A stretch of DNA of 64,000 nucleotides from Peptostreptococcus stomatis DSM 17678 (GCF_000147675.1 NZ_ADGQ01000050.1:46665-110664), one strand, 5' to 3'. Numbered from the stretch's first letter, positions 16,848 to 26,485 are shown. The notes: a model not told the origin generated them from the letters alone. A program made the numbers and translations.

Positions 16848-18104
16848 ATGAAGAAAGAATATGATTTGATTGTTGTCGGGGCAGGACCTGGAGGTATTAT
16901 GGCCGCCCTCACAGCTAGGAAGTATAATAATACATCAAAGATAGCCCTAGTCGAATCGGGTAAAGCCCTTGGGCAAAAGTTGGCCATGACCGGTGGAGGT
17001 AGGTGTAATTTCACAAATAATAGGCCTATAGAAGAGTTTTTTGACATGGTGGTAAATAACAAAAAATTCCTTTATTCCTCCTTTTATTCTTTTACAAATG
17101 AAGACTTAAAGACCTTTGTCAGATCCCTGGGTTTAGACTATAATGTGGAAGTTGATAATGACCAGAAAGTCTATATTAAAACATCTAAAGCTCAAGATTT
17201 TATAGGGGCTTTAGAGGCTAAATTAAAAGATGCTAATATAAACCTATATTTGGGATGCAAGGTTCGAGATATAAATATTGAGGATAAAATAAAATCCGTT
17301 AAATTTAAGGACTACCTACTAAGTGCTAAGAGGGTGGTTTTCGCTACTGGTGGTTTGAGCTTTCCTAAGACAGGGTCTGATGGGTCTATATTGGGCCTTT
17401 TAGAGGCTAAGGGTTATGATGTTGTAAGTCCTAGACCAGGCCTGGTTCCCATAGAAGTCAAGGAAAAGTGGGTTAAAAACTTGGCTGGTATTTCCATGAA
17501 CAAGGTCTTGGTTTGGACCAAAATAGGAAGGAAGAAAAGGGGAATTTTAGGGGATATTATCTTTACCCACAAGGGCTTAGGTGGACCAGCCATACTTAAG
17601 ATGTCATCTTATATTAATGATAATCCATTAGATAGAGAAATTTTTATAGATTTTTTACCAGCTATGTCTAGGGACCAGGTCTATAATTTGGCAATAAATG
17701 ACAGGAAAAAAACCATTGGTGTAAACTTAAGGGGAAGTTTACCAAATAACTTTATTAAGTTTATTCTTGATGAGCTAAGTAGGAAAATTGGATTTGACCT
17801 GCTGGGCCAAACCACTGCAAACATGACGAAAGAAAAGATTGATATTGTAGTTGATGCCATAAAGGAGGCTAAATTTACTGTAAAGAAGTTGGCTGGGATT
17901 GAGACAGCAACGATTACAGCTGGTGGAATTTCTCATAAACAAATAAATCCTGCTAGTATGGAGTCTAAACTTCATCCGGGGGTTTATTTTGTCGGAGAAA
18001 TGATTGATGTAGATGCCCTTACTGGGGGATTTAATCTCCAAATAGCTTTTTCAACTGGATATTTAGCGGGTATGTCCCTGGCTAAAAGTTTAAAAGCTAA
18101 GTGA
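16848..18104 (+). CDS. HI0933/BaiN-type NAD(P)/FAD flavoprotein
   Basis: 418-residue flavoprotein. The N-terminal dinucleotide fold is DLIVVGAGPGGIMAALTA, followed by the family hallmark KLAMTGGGRCNFTNN. The C-terminal GGFNLQIAFSTGYLAG closes the FAD site. Members are annotated as aminoacetone oxidase-like or BaiN-like reductases, but substrates are mostly untested. In Clostridia this gene frequently precedes cmk, as here. Weak ribosome site (GAGAG) before the ATG. Confidence 0.87.
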   Translation: MKKEYDLIVVGAGPGGIMAALTARKYNNTSKIALVESGKALGQKLAMTGGGRCNFTNNRPIEEFFDMVVNNKKFLYSSFYSFTNEDLKTFVRSLGLDYNVEVDNDQKVYIKTSKAQDFIGALEAKLKDANINLYLGCKVRDINIEDKIKSVKFKDYLLSAKRVVFATGGLSFPKTGSDGSILGLLEAKGYDVVSPRPGLVPIEVKEKWVKNLAGISMNKVLVWTKIGRKKRGILGDIIFTHKGLGGPAILKMSSYINDNPLDREIFIDFLPAMSRDQVYNLAINDRKKTIGVNLRGSLPNNFIKFILDELSRKIGFDLLGQTTANMTKEKIDIVVDAIKEAKFTVKKLAGIETATITAGGISHKQINPASMESKLHPGVYFVGEMIDVDALTGGFNLQIAFSTGYLAGMSLAKSLKAK

Positions 18105-18167
18105 AAATAAAGGTTGTATATATATACTTTAATTATAAAATTGGTTTAAAGGAAAGTAGGTACTGAT

Positions 18168-18827
18168 ATGGAAAATTTGGTGATAGCAATTGATGGGCCA
18201 GCAGGGGCTGGAAAAAGTACTATTTCAAAATTGATTGCTAAAAATCTGGGTATTAATTATATAGATACGGGAGCTATGTATAGGGCAATAACTTATAAGT
18301 GCCTTAAATCGGGTATTGATATAAATGACAGACAGAAGGTGGTTGACCTCTGCTCTAGGACGGAAGTTGACTTTGTGGACAACTCTATTTACCTAGATGG
18401 GGTTAGACTAGGTGAGGAGATTAGGACCTTGGAAGTGAGTTCTAAGGTATCTGATGTAGCCAAAATACCTCAAGTAAGAGAGTTTTTGTTGGAAAAACAA
18501 AGAGAAATCGGCAAGAGGTCTGATGTTATTTTAGACGGTAGAGATGTTGGTACCCACATATTTCCAGATACCAAGTATAAATTTTTCTTGAATGCTTCTG
18601 CCCAGGAGAGGGGTAGAAGGAGGTACCAGGAATTAGTTGACAAGGGTCAGACAGTTGTTTTAGAAGATATAATTGAAGATATAAAAAAGAGGGACTATAT
18701 AGACTCAACTAGGGAAGTTGCACCTCTGGTTAAGGCTGATGATGCTATAGAGGTTGATTCAACATCTATGACAATTGACCAGGTCGTTACTTATATATCT
18801 GATATGGTGAGAAGGATTGGTGAATAA
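18168..18827 (+). CDS. cmk: Cytidylate kinase
   Basis: Phosphorylates CMP and dCMP. P-loop at the N-terminus (IDGPAGAGKSTIS), the conserved YIDTGAMYRA, and ILDGRDVGTHIFPD for nucleotide binding. 219 residues, normal length. Its TAA overlaps the ATG of plsC (TAATG), a sign of translational coupling in the cmk-plsC-ispH unit. Confidence 0.95.
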   Translation: MENLVIAIDGPAGAGKSTISKLIAKNLGINYIDTGAMYRAITYKCLKSGIDINDRQKVVDLCSRTEVDFVDNSIYLDGVRLGEEIRTLEVSSKVSDVAKIPQVREFLLEKQREIGKRSDVILDGRDVGTHIFPDTKYKFFLNASAQERGRRRYQELVDKGQTVVLEDIIEDIKKRDYIDSTREVAPLVKADDAIEVDSTSMTIDQVVTYISDMVRRIGE

Positions 18828-19441
18828 TGAGATTTTACAATTTTGCATGTTCTATAGTGAGGTTTTTACTTGCTATTTTTTATAGGATAGAGGTTATAGG
18901 ACAAGAAAATATACCGGATGAAGGTAAGTATATTATAATTGCAAACCACAAACACTATTTTGACCCCCTTTTTATGATAGGGGCAGTAAAAAATAGGAGA
19001 ATTATACCGGTAGCCAAGCAAGAACTTTTTAGGATACCTATCTTAAGGTCCCTACTCAATAAGGTAGAAGTTATACCAATTAATAGGGCTAATCCTAGCC
19101 TATCTACTGTAAAGGAAATATTGAGACAGATAAAGAATGGCAGGGTTTTGGGTATATTTCCAGAGGGTACAAGGTGTTTAGACTCAAATACATTTTTACC
19201 TGCTAAACCTGGAGTTGCCTTATTTTCTATAAAGTCTAAGGCAGATATAATACCTATGAGTATAATCACAAATTATAGACCCTTTTCCAAGGTAAAGGTA
19301 GTTATAGGACAACCTATTGATATGTCTAACTATTATAATACCAAGGTTGACAAGACAGAATATCCTAAAATCTCCCAAGAAGTTTTTGACAAGGTTATAG
19401 AGAACTTCAATGACAATAAGGATGGAATTAAATTAATATAA
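18827..19441 (+). CDS. plsC: 1-acyl-sn-glycerol-3-phosphate acyltransferase
   Basis: Makes phosphatidic acid at the membrane. The acyltransferase motif I is NHKHYFDP (H-x4-D), and motif III is IFPEGTR; a hydrophobic N-terminal segment (residues 5-20) anchors it. 204 residues. The usual clostridial order cmk-plsC-ispH is kept. Confidence 0.93.
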   Translation: MRFYNFACSIVRFLLAIFYRIEVIGQENIPDEGKYIIIANHKHYFDPLFMIGAVKNRRIIPVAKQELFRIPILRSLLNKVEVIPINRANPSLSTVKEILRQIKNGRVLGIFPEGTRCLDSNTFLPAKPGVALFSIKSKADIIPMSIITNYRPFSKVKVVIGQPIDMSNYYNTKVDKTEYPKISQEVFDKVIENFNDNKDGIKLI

Positions 19442-19458
19442 ACGGTTGGTGATGTAGA

Positions 19459-20346
19459 TTGAAAAATATATTGATTGCTGATAATGCGGGTTTTTGTTTT
19501 GGAGTCAAAAGGGCTATGAATATGGCCTGGAATGAATTAGATAAGAGTGACAAGGTAGCCATATATGCCTTGGGTCCCCTTATCCATAACAAACAGGCTG
19601 TTGCCAAGTATGAAGAAAGAGGTATGCTGACAGTTGATACTATTGAAGAAATAGAAAAGATTGAGAGTGAAAAAGTTAGACGAGGAATAAATGCTAGTAA
19701 AGATAGGGAAATGATTATAAGGTCTCATGGCGTATCAAAGTCTATATATGATGAGGCTAAGTTAAAAAATATACCGATAATAGATACAACATGTCCTTTT
19801 GTGAGGAAAATACACTACCTGGCAAATAAGTGCTTTGAAGATGGAAAGCAACTAATAGTTATAGGCGATAGGAACCACCCTGAGATTATAGGTATCAACG
19901 GATGGTCCAGCCACTCAGCTATAATAGCTAAAAATTTAGAAGAAATAAGTAATATAAGTTTTGAAACCAATAAAGACTACTTTATAGTTGCACAGACTAC
20001 CATGAATGAAAAGGAGTTTGATGCAATTATTAATTATATAAGGTCATTGGATATAAAGTTTGAAGTAGAAAATACAATTTGCTCTGCCACAAGGGTTAGG
20101 CAGGAGTCTGCAAGAGAATTAGCCCAAAAGGTTGATCTTATGATAGTAATAGGTGGCAAGCATAGTTCTAATACACAGAAATTAGTTAAAATATGCCAAG
20201 ACATAGTAGATACTTTTTCTATAGAAACCAAGGAAGATCTTGATAGAAACCTCTTGGAGAAATACCATACTATAGGTATAACAGCTGGTGCTTCAACACC
20301 AGACTGGATAATAGAGGAAGTTATTAACTTTTTAAGAGAATTGTAG
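19459..20346 (+). CDS. ispH: 4-Hydroxy-3-methylbut-2-enyl diphosphate reductase
   Basis: Last step of the MEP isoprenoid pathway, using an Fe-S cluster. The three ligand cysteines lie in GFCFGVKRAM, TTCPFV and NTICSATR, and the His-containing motifs RSHGVS and GDRNHPEI are present. The start codon is TTG (19459); the protein begins exactly where the family usually does. In many Clostridia ispH is fused to or followed by a ribosomal S1 domain protein; here it is not, and ftsH follows after 10 bases. Confidence 0.95.
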   Translation: MKNILIADNAGFCFGVKRAMNMAWNELDKSDKVAIYALGPLIHNKQAVAKYEERGMLTVDTIEEIEKIESEKVRRGINASKDREMIIRSHGVSKSIYDEAKLKNIPIIDTTCPFVRKIHYLANKCFEDGKQLIVIGDRNHPEIIGINGWSSHSAIIAKNLEEISNISFETNKDYFIVAQTTMNEKEFDAIINYIRSLDIKFEVENTICSATRVRQESARELAQKVDLMIVIGGKHSSNTQKLVKICQDIVDTFSIETKEDLDRNLLEKYHTIGITAGASTPDWIIEEVINFLREL

Positions 20347-20356
20347 GTGATATAAA

Positions 20357-22252
20357 GTGAATGATAAAGATAAGAAGCCCAATTTAAATTTTATATGGTT
20401 CTACGCAGTTTTGTTGGGTGTCATATTATTGTTTAATACAATTTTGATACCGAATGTAGAAAAAAATAGGGTAACCCAGGTTGGGTATGGAACTTTTATC
20501 CAGATGTTGGAAAAGAAGGAAGTCGATACCGTAACTGTTTTAGACAAGAAGATAAAGTTCACTCCAAAGAAGGATAGTAAAAAAGTTTATGTGACCGGGG
20601 CAATGGATGATCCAGACCTAGTTAAAACCTTAAATGCATCAGGGGCTAAGTACTCTAAGGAAGTTCCTATGGAAAATTCTCCAATATTAAACTTCCTACT
20701 TACTTGGGTGCTACCTTTCCTTATCTTCTGGATGCTGGGTAGGTATTTACTCAACAGTATGGGGAAGAGAATGGGTGGTTCAGGTGGAATCATGTCATTT
20801 GGCAAGAGTAATGCCAAGTTATACGTAAAGACTACTGGAGTCAGCTTTGATGATGTAGCTGGCCAGGATGAAGCCAAGGAAGCCCTTAGTGAGATTGTTG
20901 ACTTTCTACATGATCCTGGGAAGTATACGGAGATAGGGGCCAAGATGCCTAAGGGGGCTCTTTTAGTTGGACCTCCTGGTACAGGTAAAACCTTACTAGC
21001 CCAGGCAGTTGCTGGAGAGGCAGGAGTACCATTTTTCTCAATATCTGGTTCAGAATTCGTTGAGATGTTTGTAGGTATGGGAGCTTCAAGGGTTAGGGAT
21101 CTTTTCAAGCAGGCCAAGGAAAAGGCACCATGTATAGTCTTTATAGACGAAATTGATGCCATCGGTAAAAAGAGGGATGCTAACTTTGGTGGAAATGACG
21201 AAAGAGAGCAGACCCTAAACCAGCTTCTAAGTGAAATGGATGGCTTTGAAGACGGTATTGGTGTAGTAATATTGGCTGCCACAAATAGACCTGATTCATT
21301 AGACAAGGCCCTACTTAGACCAGGTAGGTTTGATAGGAGGGTTCCGGTTGAACTTCCAGACTTAAATGGTAGGGAGGCTATACTCAAGGTACATACAAAG
21401 GGTGTCAATGTAGACCAAAATATAGACTATAACCAAGTTGCCAGGGCTACATCAGGTGCTTCAGGTGCCGAGTTGGCTAATATAGTAAATGAGGCAGCTC
21501 TTAGGGCTGTAAGGTTAGGCAGGAAGAAAGTACTCCAGGAAGATTTGGAAGAATCTGTTGAGACCGTTATAGCAGGTTACCAGAGGAAGGGGGCTGTTAT
21601 AAACGAAAGAGAGAAGAAGATAATAGCCTACCACGAGGTTGGACATGCCTTGGTTGCAGCCATGGGCAAGCATTCAGCTCCGGTCCACAAGATAACAATA
21701 ATACCTAGGACTTCTGGTGCCTTAGGATATACTATGCAGGTAGATGAGGAAGAAAAGGTCTTAATGTCGAAAGAAGAAGCCTTGGACAAGATAACTACAT
21801 ATACTGGTGGTCGTGCTGCTGAGGAGGTAATATTTAATACCAAGACATCAGGTGCATCTAATGATATAGAGATGGCCACTAGGTTTGCCAGGTCTATGGT
21901 TACTAGGTTTGGTATGGATGACGAATTTGGTATGGTAGCCCTTGAAACAGTCAACAATGCCTATCTTGGTGGAGACACTTCGTTGGCTTGTTCACCTGAA
22001 ACTTCTACTAATATAGACAAGGCAGTAATAAAAATAATTAATGACTGTCACCAGAGGGCAATTGACATACTAAATGAAAATATAGATAAGTTACATGAGA
22101 TAGCTGGATACTTGTTACAAAATGAAACCATCACTGGTGAAGAGTTTATGGATATACTCGACAACAACTATATAATAACAAAAAAGGTTGACTTTGTAGA
22201 AGCTAGCCAGCAATTAGAATCTGCTATAAGGGCAGACTTAGAAAATAATTAA
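20357..22252 (+). CDS. ftsH: ATP-dependent zinc metalloprotease FtsH
   Basis: Membrane-bound AAA+ protease for quality control. Two membrane segments (about residues 12-32 and 106-126) flank a small extracytoplasmic domain. Walker A is GPPGTGKT (205-212), Walker B CIVFIDEID, and the zinc site is HEVGH (426-430). GTG start at 20357. 631 residues, full length. In many Firmicutes ftsH follows tilS-hpt; the position after ispH is less usual. Confidence 0.95.
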   Translation: MNDKDKKPNLNFIWFYAVLLGVILLFNTILIPNVEKNRVTQVGYGTFIQMLEKKEVDTVTVLDKKIKFTPKKDSKKVYVTGAMDDPDLVKTLNASGAKYSKEVPMENSPILNFLLTWVLPFLIFWMLGRYLLNSMGKRMGGSGGIMSFGKSNAKLYVKTTGVSFDDVAGQDEAKEALSEIVDFLHDPGKYTEIGAKMPKGALLVGPPGTGKTLLAQAVAGEAGVPFFSISGSEFVEMFVGMGASRVRDLFKQAKEKAPCIVFIDEIDAIGKKRDANFGGNDEREQTLNQLLSEMDGFEDGIGVVILAATNRPDSLDKALLRPGRFDRRVPVELPDLNGREAILKVHTKGVNVDQNIDYNQVARATSGASGAELANIVNEAALRAVRLGRKKVLQEDLEESVETVIAGYQRKGAVINEREKKIIAYHEVGHALVAAMGKHSAPVHKITIIPRTSGALGYTMQVDEEEKVLMSKEEALDKITTYTGGRAAEEVIFNTKTSGASNDIEMATRFARSMVTRFGMDDEFGMVALETVNNAYLGGDTSLACSPETSTNIDKAVIKIINDCHQRAIDILNENIDKLHEIAGYLLQNETITGEEFMDILDNNYIITKKVDFVEASQQLESAIRADLENN

Positions 22253-22265
22253 GGAGTTTATGTGC

Positions 22266-22754
22266 ATGAAAGCTTTTAGAAGAGAATTGAAATTTGAGTC
22301 CTATACCAAACCTGTAGAAAGGGATGACCTGATAGAAAAGAATTTAGATTACTATAAACCTATATTTGAATCCTTTGACAAGGGGGGAGATAAGAAGGTC
22401 TTTAACCTTCATGCCATGCTACTTGCTCCTTACTGGTACATATACCGTAAGATGGTTTTACAGGGGGCCAGCATTATTGGCCTTCAGGTTCTTCTGGCTA
22501 TGGTAGCATCTGTAATTAGGCAACCTCTATGGATAGGTATATATATCTTGTCATTTGGCCTATATGTGCGTGCAGGTTTTTACGGAATCCATGACTACTA
22601 CAAGCATGTAAATAAGTTAAAAAAACAGGGTGACGAAGTAGCAGTTAAATTCAGGCATAAATTTATGACAGACAAGTCTGGAGTAGATGGATATATTGCT
22701 GGTTGTTGGGTAGGAGGAACAATTTTCCTTTATGCTGTAGGCATATTCTTATAG
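22266..22754 (+). CDS. DUF2628 family membrane protein
   Basis: 162 residues. An N-terminal soluble part is followed by the family hallmark FNLHAMLLAPYWYIYRKM and two or three membrane segments (about 70-110 and 140-160). Function unknown. An ATG at 22260 lies only three bases after AAGGAG, so ATG 22266, nine bases away, is preferred. It starts 14 bases after ftsH and is probably in the same transcript. Confidence 0.75.
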   Translation: MKAFRRELKFESYTKPVERDDLIEKNLDYYKPIFESFDKGGDKKVFNLHAMLLAPYWYIYRKMVLQGASIIGLQVLLAMVASVIRQPLWIGIYILSFGLYVRAGFYGIHDYYKHVNKLKKQGDEVAVKFRHKFMTDKSGVDGYIAGCWVGGTIFLYAVGIFL

Positions 22755-22791
22755 GGCAAGATAAACAAGTAAATAAATATAAGTAATAGAG

Positions 22792-22823
22792 AAGAACCAC
22801 CAGCCTGTCTAGTGGTTCTTTTT
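22792..22823 (+). terminator. Terminator after the ftsH/DUF2628 unit
   Basis: AAGAACCAC (22792-22800) pairs with GTGGTTCTT (22812-22820), followed by TTTT. Confidence 0.8.
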
Positions 22824-22827
22824 ACAA

Positions 22828-22866
22828 GTAAAAGGGATGTCTTGCTCAGAAAGAGGGACATCCTTT
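22828..22866 (-). terminator. Terminator after lexA
   Basis: On the minus strand, GACATCC and its partner (22857-22866 with 22831-22841, one bulge) form a stem followed by CCCTTTTACTTG. It faces the + strand terminator next to it. Confidence 0.6.
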
Positions 22867-22892
22867 ATTTTCAAAATACCATTTTATATGTT

Positions 22893-23528
22893 CTAATATA
22901 CCCTGAATACACCTGTAACTGTGCCCATTACCTTCACCTGGTCAGGTTCAAAAATCATAGGTTCATAGGCAGAATTTTGTGGTATAAGCCATATTTTGCC
23001 ATCTTTTTTTTCCAGGGTTTTAACAGTTGCACTTTCCCCGTTAATAAGGGCTACCACAATTTTACCATTGTCAGCCCTGGTATCGGCAGCATCGACTATA
23101 ATGTAGTCCTTGTCCATTATGCCTACTTCTACCATGCTGTCGCCCTTAATCTTTAGCATAAAGCAGTCCTTTCCCTTTATATAAGCTGAGGGCAGACCAA
23201 TATAGTCTTCTATATTTTCCTGGGCCAAGATTGGACTACCAGCAGCAATGCTACCAACTAACGGTAAGTTGATGATTTCCGGATCAAAGTTATAATTATT
23301 GGACCCATTATCATTGCCCAATATTTCAATAGCCCTGGTTTTACTAGGGTCCTTCCTGATATACTTATTTTTTTCAAGTCTATTCAAGATACCAAAAACA
23401 GTCGAAGTTGACTTGATATCGAGATTTTTGCAGATTTCACGTACTGAAGGTGGATAGCCCTTATCCTTGATATGGTACTTTAAGAAATTCAGTACAGAAA
23501 GCTCTTTTTCAGTTAAATTATCGTACAT
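22893..23528 (-). CDS. lexA: LexA repressor
   Basis: SOS regulator. N-terminal winged helix (residues 1-68, with PPSVREICKNLDIKSTSTVFGILNRL). The self-cleavage site is Ala96-Gly97 (VGSIAAGSPI), and the catalytic pair is Ser131 (GDSM) and Lys170. Of the candidate starts, the ATG at 23528 is seven bases from AGGAGG; the one at 23534 almost touches it. The gene has its own LexA box over the -35, showing autoregulation. Confidence 0.95.
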   Translation of the reverse strand: MYDNLTEKELSVLNFLKYHIKDKGYPPSVREICKNLDIKSTSTVFGILNRLEKNKYIRKDPSKTRAIEILGNDNGSNNYNFDPEIINLPLVGSIAAGSPILAQENIEDYIGLPSAYIKGKDCFMLKIKGDSMVEVGIMDKDYIIVDAADTRADNGKIVVALINGESATVKTLEKKDGKIWLIPQNSAYEPMIFEPDQVKVMGTVTGVFRVY

Positions 23529-23551
23529 GAGCATCCCTCCTATATAGTTAG

Positions 23552-23580
23552 AGTATATCATATCTAGAACATATGTTCAA
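23552..23580 (-). promoter_or_regulatory. lexA promoter with SOS box
   Basis: On the minus strand TTGAAC (23580-23575), 17 bases, TATACT (23557-23552). The perfect palindrome GAACATATGTTC (23567-23578) overlaps the -35 and matches the Bacillus-type LexA box (CGAAC-N4-GTTCG core). Repression by LexA itself follows from established knowledge of the SOS system. Confidence 0.85.
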
Positions 23581-23600
23581 GTTTATTAACTATAATAGAA

Positions 23601-23634
23601 ATAGTCCTATATAAAAGTATCTATACAGGACTAT
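23601..23634 (-). terminator. Terminator after the tyrosine recombinase
   Basis: ATAGTCCT (23601-23608) pairs with AGGACTAT (23627-23634); on the minus strand TTTCTATT follows. Confidence 0.55.
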
Positions 23635-23670
23635 AATATTAATTGTATTATTATACTTAATTAACCTATG

Positions 23671-24810
23671 CTAATCATTTCTTTTTTTACCTAGGGGAGT
23701 ATCTTCATCTAACCAGTTAAAGTTTTCTACAATATCCCTCTTTAGATTTTTTCTATGGGCGGCATAGAGTTGGGTAGTTGTAACATTGTCATGGTCCATA
23801 AGATTTTGGACATCATATATTGAAAAGCCTGTTTCAATCAGGGAAGTGGCTGCTGTTGCCCTTAGTTTATGGGGGCTATAGCCCTTGTCTCTAGAAGTCT
23901 TCATGGCAATAGATGTATACTTTTTTACTAGGTCTCTAATAGACCTAGATGTCATTCTTTTCTTTTGTAAGGATAAGAATAGGGCATCCAGGTATTCCTC
24001 TTCTATATCACTTGACTTAGGTCTTTCATAGTCGATATAGTCCTTTACAACCCTTTCACAGGCCTCATTTATAGGCATAAGTACTTCCTTACCCCTCTTC
24101 CTATATATCATAAATTCACCCCTAGAAAAATTAAAGGACGATATATTAAGTTCTCTTAATTCATTAAGTCTAAGTCCATAGGTTATAAAGAGGACCAAGA
24201 TAGCCTTGTCCCTTAGTTTTGTCTTTAACCAGTAGTCTTTCTCCTTGTCAGTCAAGCCATTCCCGTTTTCTACAACATCCAACATTGTAGCCACCTCATC
24301 TATTTCAAGTCTCTTAATAGCATCTGGTTGGGGCTTAGGCAATTTGATAGGGTTAAAGCCACCACTTATGTCATCTTTTAACTGTCCATTCCTATAAAGA
24401 AACTTGAATAGGGTAGATAGGGATGATTTTTTTCTGGCCAGGGACTTGTTGTTATTTTCGTATAGGACCCTGTCAGAGTTTACCTCCTTGTAGTAGCGAT
24501 TACAGTAGTCGCCAAGGAAGATATTTATATCTCTGGCACTAATTTCAGCGAAATCTTCTAAGCTTATATCAGATAGTTTTTCTGCATTAGTATATAGGCC
24601 AGAATCTATAATATAGGTACAGAAAAATTTTATATCATTTAAATATGCCCTCCTAGTAGTGACAGCTACAGCCCCCCTCAAATATATAAAGTATTCCTTC
24701 ATGAAGGGTGGTAGTTGTGACTCCAAAAGCATACATTCATCCATAATATTACTATCTCTCATAACAATATTGTTCGGTTTAGACGATTTGTTATTAATTT
24801 TTTTAGCCAT
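23671..24810 (-). CDS. Tyrosine recombinase, XerS-like
   Basis: Site-specific recombinase of 379 residues. The catalytic set is complete: Arg214 (YGLRLNEL), Lys241, His314 and Arg317 (HKLRATAA), His340 (MDHDN) and Tyr349 (TTTQLYAAH). The N-terminal SAM-like core-binding domain has LPPFMKEYFIYLRG and TRRAYLNDIKFF. Its length and layout resemble single-gene dimer-resolution recombinases such as streptococcal XerS more than the roughly 300-residue XerC/XerD. No excisionase, phage or conjugation gene surrounds it. ATG 24810 follows AAAGGTG with good spacing; an in-frame GTG nine bases upstream overlaps that site. Confidence 0.85.
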   Translation of the reverse strand: MAKKINNKSSKPNNIVMRDSNIMDECMLLESQLPPFMKEYFIYLRGAVAVTTRRAYLNDIKFFCTYIIDSGLYTNAEKLSDISLEDFAEISARDINIFLGDYCNRYYKEVNSDRVLYENNNKSLARKKSSLSTLFKFLYRNGQLKDDISGGFNPIKLPKPQPDAIKRLEIDEVATMLDVVENGNGLTDKEKDYWLKTKLRDKAILVLFITYGLRLNELRELNISSFNFSRGEFMIYRKRGKEVLMPINEACERVVKDYIDYERPKSSDIEEEYLDALFLSLQKKRMTSRSIRDLVKKYTSIAMKTSRDKGYSPHKLRATAATSLIETGFSIYDVQNLMDHDNVTTTQLYAAHRKNLKRDIVENFNWLDEDTPLGKKRND

Positions 24811-24987
24811 TTCGTTCACCTTTCTTTAGATTGTAAGAAGTTTTCAGAATTTATAAAAATTACTGGACAAATTCTTTTATATAATATACTATTATAACAT
24901 ATCATTTTTATTACTTGTAAGATTAGGTTAAAATTTACCTATATAGTAAGGATGGTAAGAAAAATATATTATCAGGAGGAAAAATTT

Positions 24988-26040
24988 ATGCTAAGATTCG
25001 AAAATGACTATTTAGAAGGCTGCCTTCCAGGTCTACTTGACAGACTTGTAAAGACGAACATGGAGCAAACAGCCGGGTATAGGTTAGATGAATACTGTGA
25101 TAGTGCTACTGAAAAAATAAGACAAGCATGTAAGTCTAATGACTTGGATGTACATTATTTTGTCGGTGGGACACAAGCAAACCTAACAGTTATATCTTCA
25201 ATTATGAGACCGCATGAGGGTGTTATATCACCTGTATTGGGACATGTGAATATACATGAGTGTGGAGCGATTGAAGGGATCGGGCATAAAGTCATCACTG
25301 TATCTAATGGTGATGAAGTCCTTGATAATGAGGCTAAATTATACCCAACGAGCCTAGACAAGTACCTATCAAACTTTTTTGGACACTGGGACTGGCATAG
25401 GGCTCAGCCAGGTGCAGTTTATATCTCACATCCAACTGAAAGGGGGGTCCTGTATACAAGGCAGGAGTTGATAGAAATTAAAACTATATGTGATAGGTTC
25501 AACCTACCCCTATTTGTTGATGGAGCAAGATTATCCTATGCGCTGGCTTCAGAAGAAAATGATATTAGCCTAGAAGACCTGTCTAGGTACTCGGATGTAT
25601 TTTATATAGGTGGTACAAAGTGTGGAGCCATGTTTGGTGAGGCTGTTTGCTTTACCAACGATAAATACAATAAGGGTTTTGCCTGCCTATCTAAGAGTAA
25701 GGGGGCAATTATGGCCAAGGGTAGGCTTTTGGGAGTACAGTTTGAATACCTGTTTACGGATGATGTATATACTAAGAGTAGTATAGAGGCCTGCAAGTAT
25801 GCCTTAGAAATAAAGGAGGCATTTTTGAATAAAAATATAAAGTTCCTTTCAAATTCTTATACCAACCAACAGTTTCCTATATTGACTAAGGAACAACAGA
25901 AGGTATTTGATGATAGGGGGATTAGTTATACAACTGAATCTTATGAAGAAGACAATTCAAATGGACTAAGATTTTGTACAAGTTGGGCATCTAAGAGAGA
26001 AGATATAGACTACCTACTAGAAACTATAGCAAGTCTTTAA
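24988..26040 (+). CDS. Threonine aldolase-like PLP enzyme
   Basis: Fold-type I PLP enzyme of the beta-eliminating lyase / low-specificity threonine aldolase family. HYFVGGTQANL binds cofactor phosphate, LFVDGARL carries the Asp that contacts the pyridine nitrogen, and YIGGTKCGAMFGEAVCF has the Schiff-base lysine. It would split threonine or allo-threonine to glycine and acetaldehyde, though related enzymes have other beta-hydroxy amino acid substrates. AGGAGGA (24974-24980) sets ATG 24988. Monocistronic. Confidence 0.88.
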   Translation: MLRFENDYLEGCLPGLLDRLVKTNMEQTAGYRLDEYCDSATEKIRQACKSNDLDVHYFVGGTQANLTVISSIMRPHEGVISPVLGHVNIHECGAIEGIGHKVITVSNGDEVLDNEAKLYPTSLDKYLSNFFGHWDWHRAQPGAVYISHPTERGVLYTRQELIEIKTICDRFNLPLFVDGARLSYALASEENDISLEDLSRYSDVFYIGGTKCGAMFGEAVCFTNDKYNKGFACLSKSKGAIMAKGRLLGVQFEYLFTDDVYTKSSIEACKYALEIKEAFLNKNIKFLSNSYTNQQFPILTKEQQKVFDDRGISYTTESYEEDNSNGLRFCTSWASKREDIDYLLETIASL

Positions 26041-26155
26041 GTATAGACTAATATATATAATAGATGAAAATACTTTGATAATCCGAAAGAAATACTGAAA
26101 ATAAAGGTTTATTAGAAATAAGTAAATTAAATAAGTTTTTATATGTAAATTTTAC

Positions 26156-26192
26156 AGTCCTGGTATACTTTATGTTTACCAGGACTCTTTTT
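26156..26192 (+). terminator. Terminator after the aldolase gene
   Basis: AGTCCTGGTA (26156-26165) pairs perfectly with TACCAGGACT (26177-26186), then CTTTTT. Confidence 0.85.
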
Positions 26193-26239
26193 ATCTAATT
26201 ATATTCTTGATATGAAATATCAGTAATAAAACTTGCATA

Positions 26240-26268
26240 TTGACAAAAAAATGAAAAAAGCTTATAGT
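26240..26268 (+). promoter_or_regulatory. Promoter of citrate synthase
   Basis: TTGACA (26240-26245), exactly 17 bases, TATAGT (26263-26268): one of the best sigma-A promoters in the window. Confidence 0.75.
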
Positions 26269-26485
26269 ATTATTAAAGAAAGACTTGTTCAAAAAATTGC
26301 AATATATAAAAGAGTTATAAGAGGTATTTAAAAATATAACATCTAGAAAAATAAATAAATTATACTAGAACTATTAAAATACAAGCAATACAATGGTCTT
26401 GTTTTAAATGAAATAATTTTACTTATATTTGCAATTAAAAAATAAATGAAATACTAATTTAAAATAATTCAAAGAGGTGTTTTGT
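26269..26485 (+). other. Long untranslated leader of citrate synthase
   Basis: About 210 bases separate the promoter from the start codon. The stretch is very AT-rich with no open frame, no recognised riboswitch and no terminator hairpin. TTGCAA-type sequences at both ends could pair weakly. Its length is unusual for this window. Confidence 0.4.

Noticed and set aside
20587-21408. 273-residue open frame on the minus strand
   Set aside because: Lies wholly antisense to ftsH, has Ser/Pro-rich composition typical of a frame shadow, and no ribosome site.
22812-23156. 114-residue frame on the + strand
   Set aside because: Antisense to lexA and crosses its terminator; no start signal.
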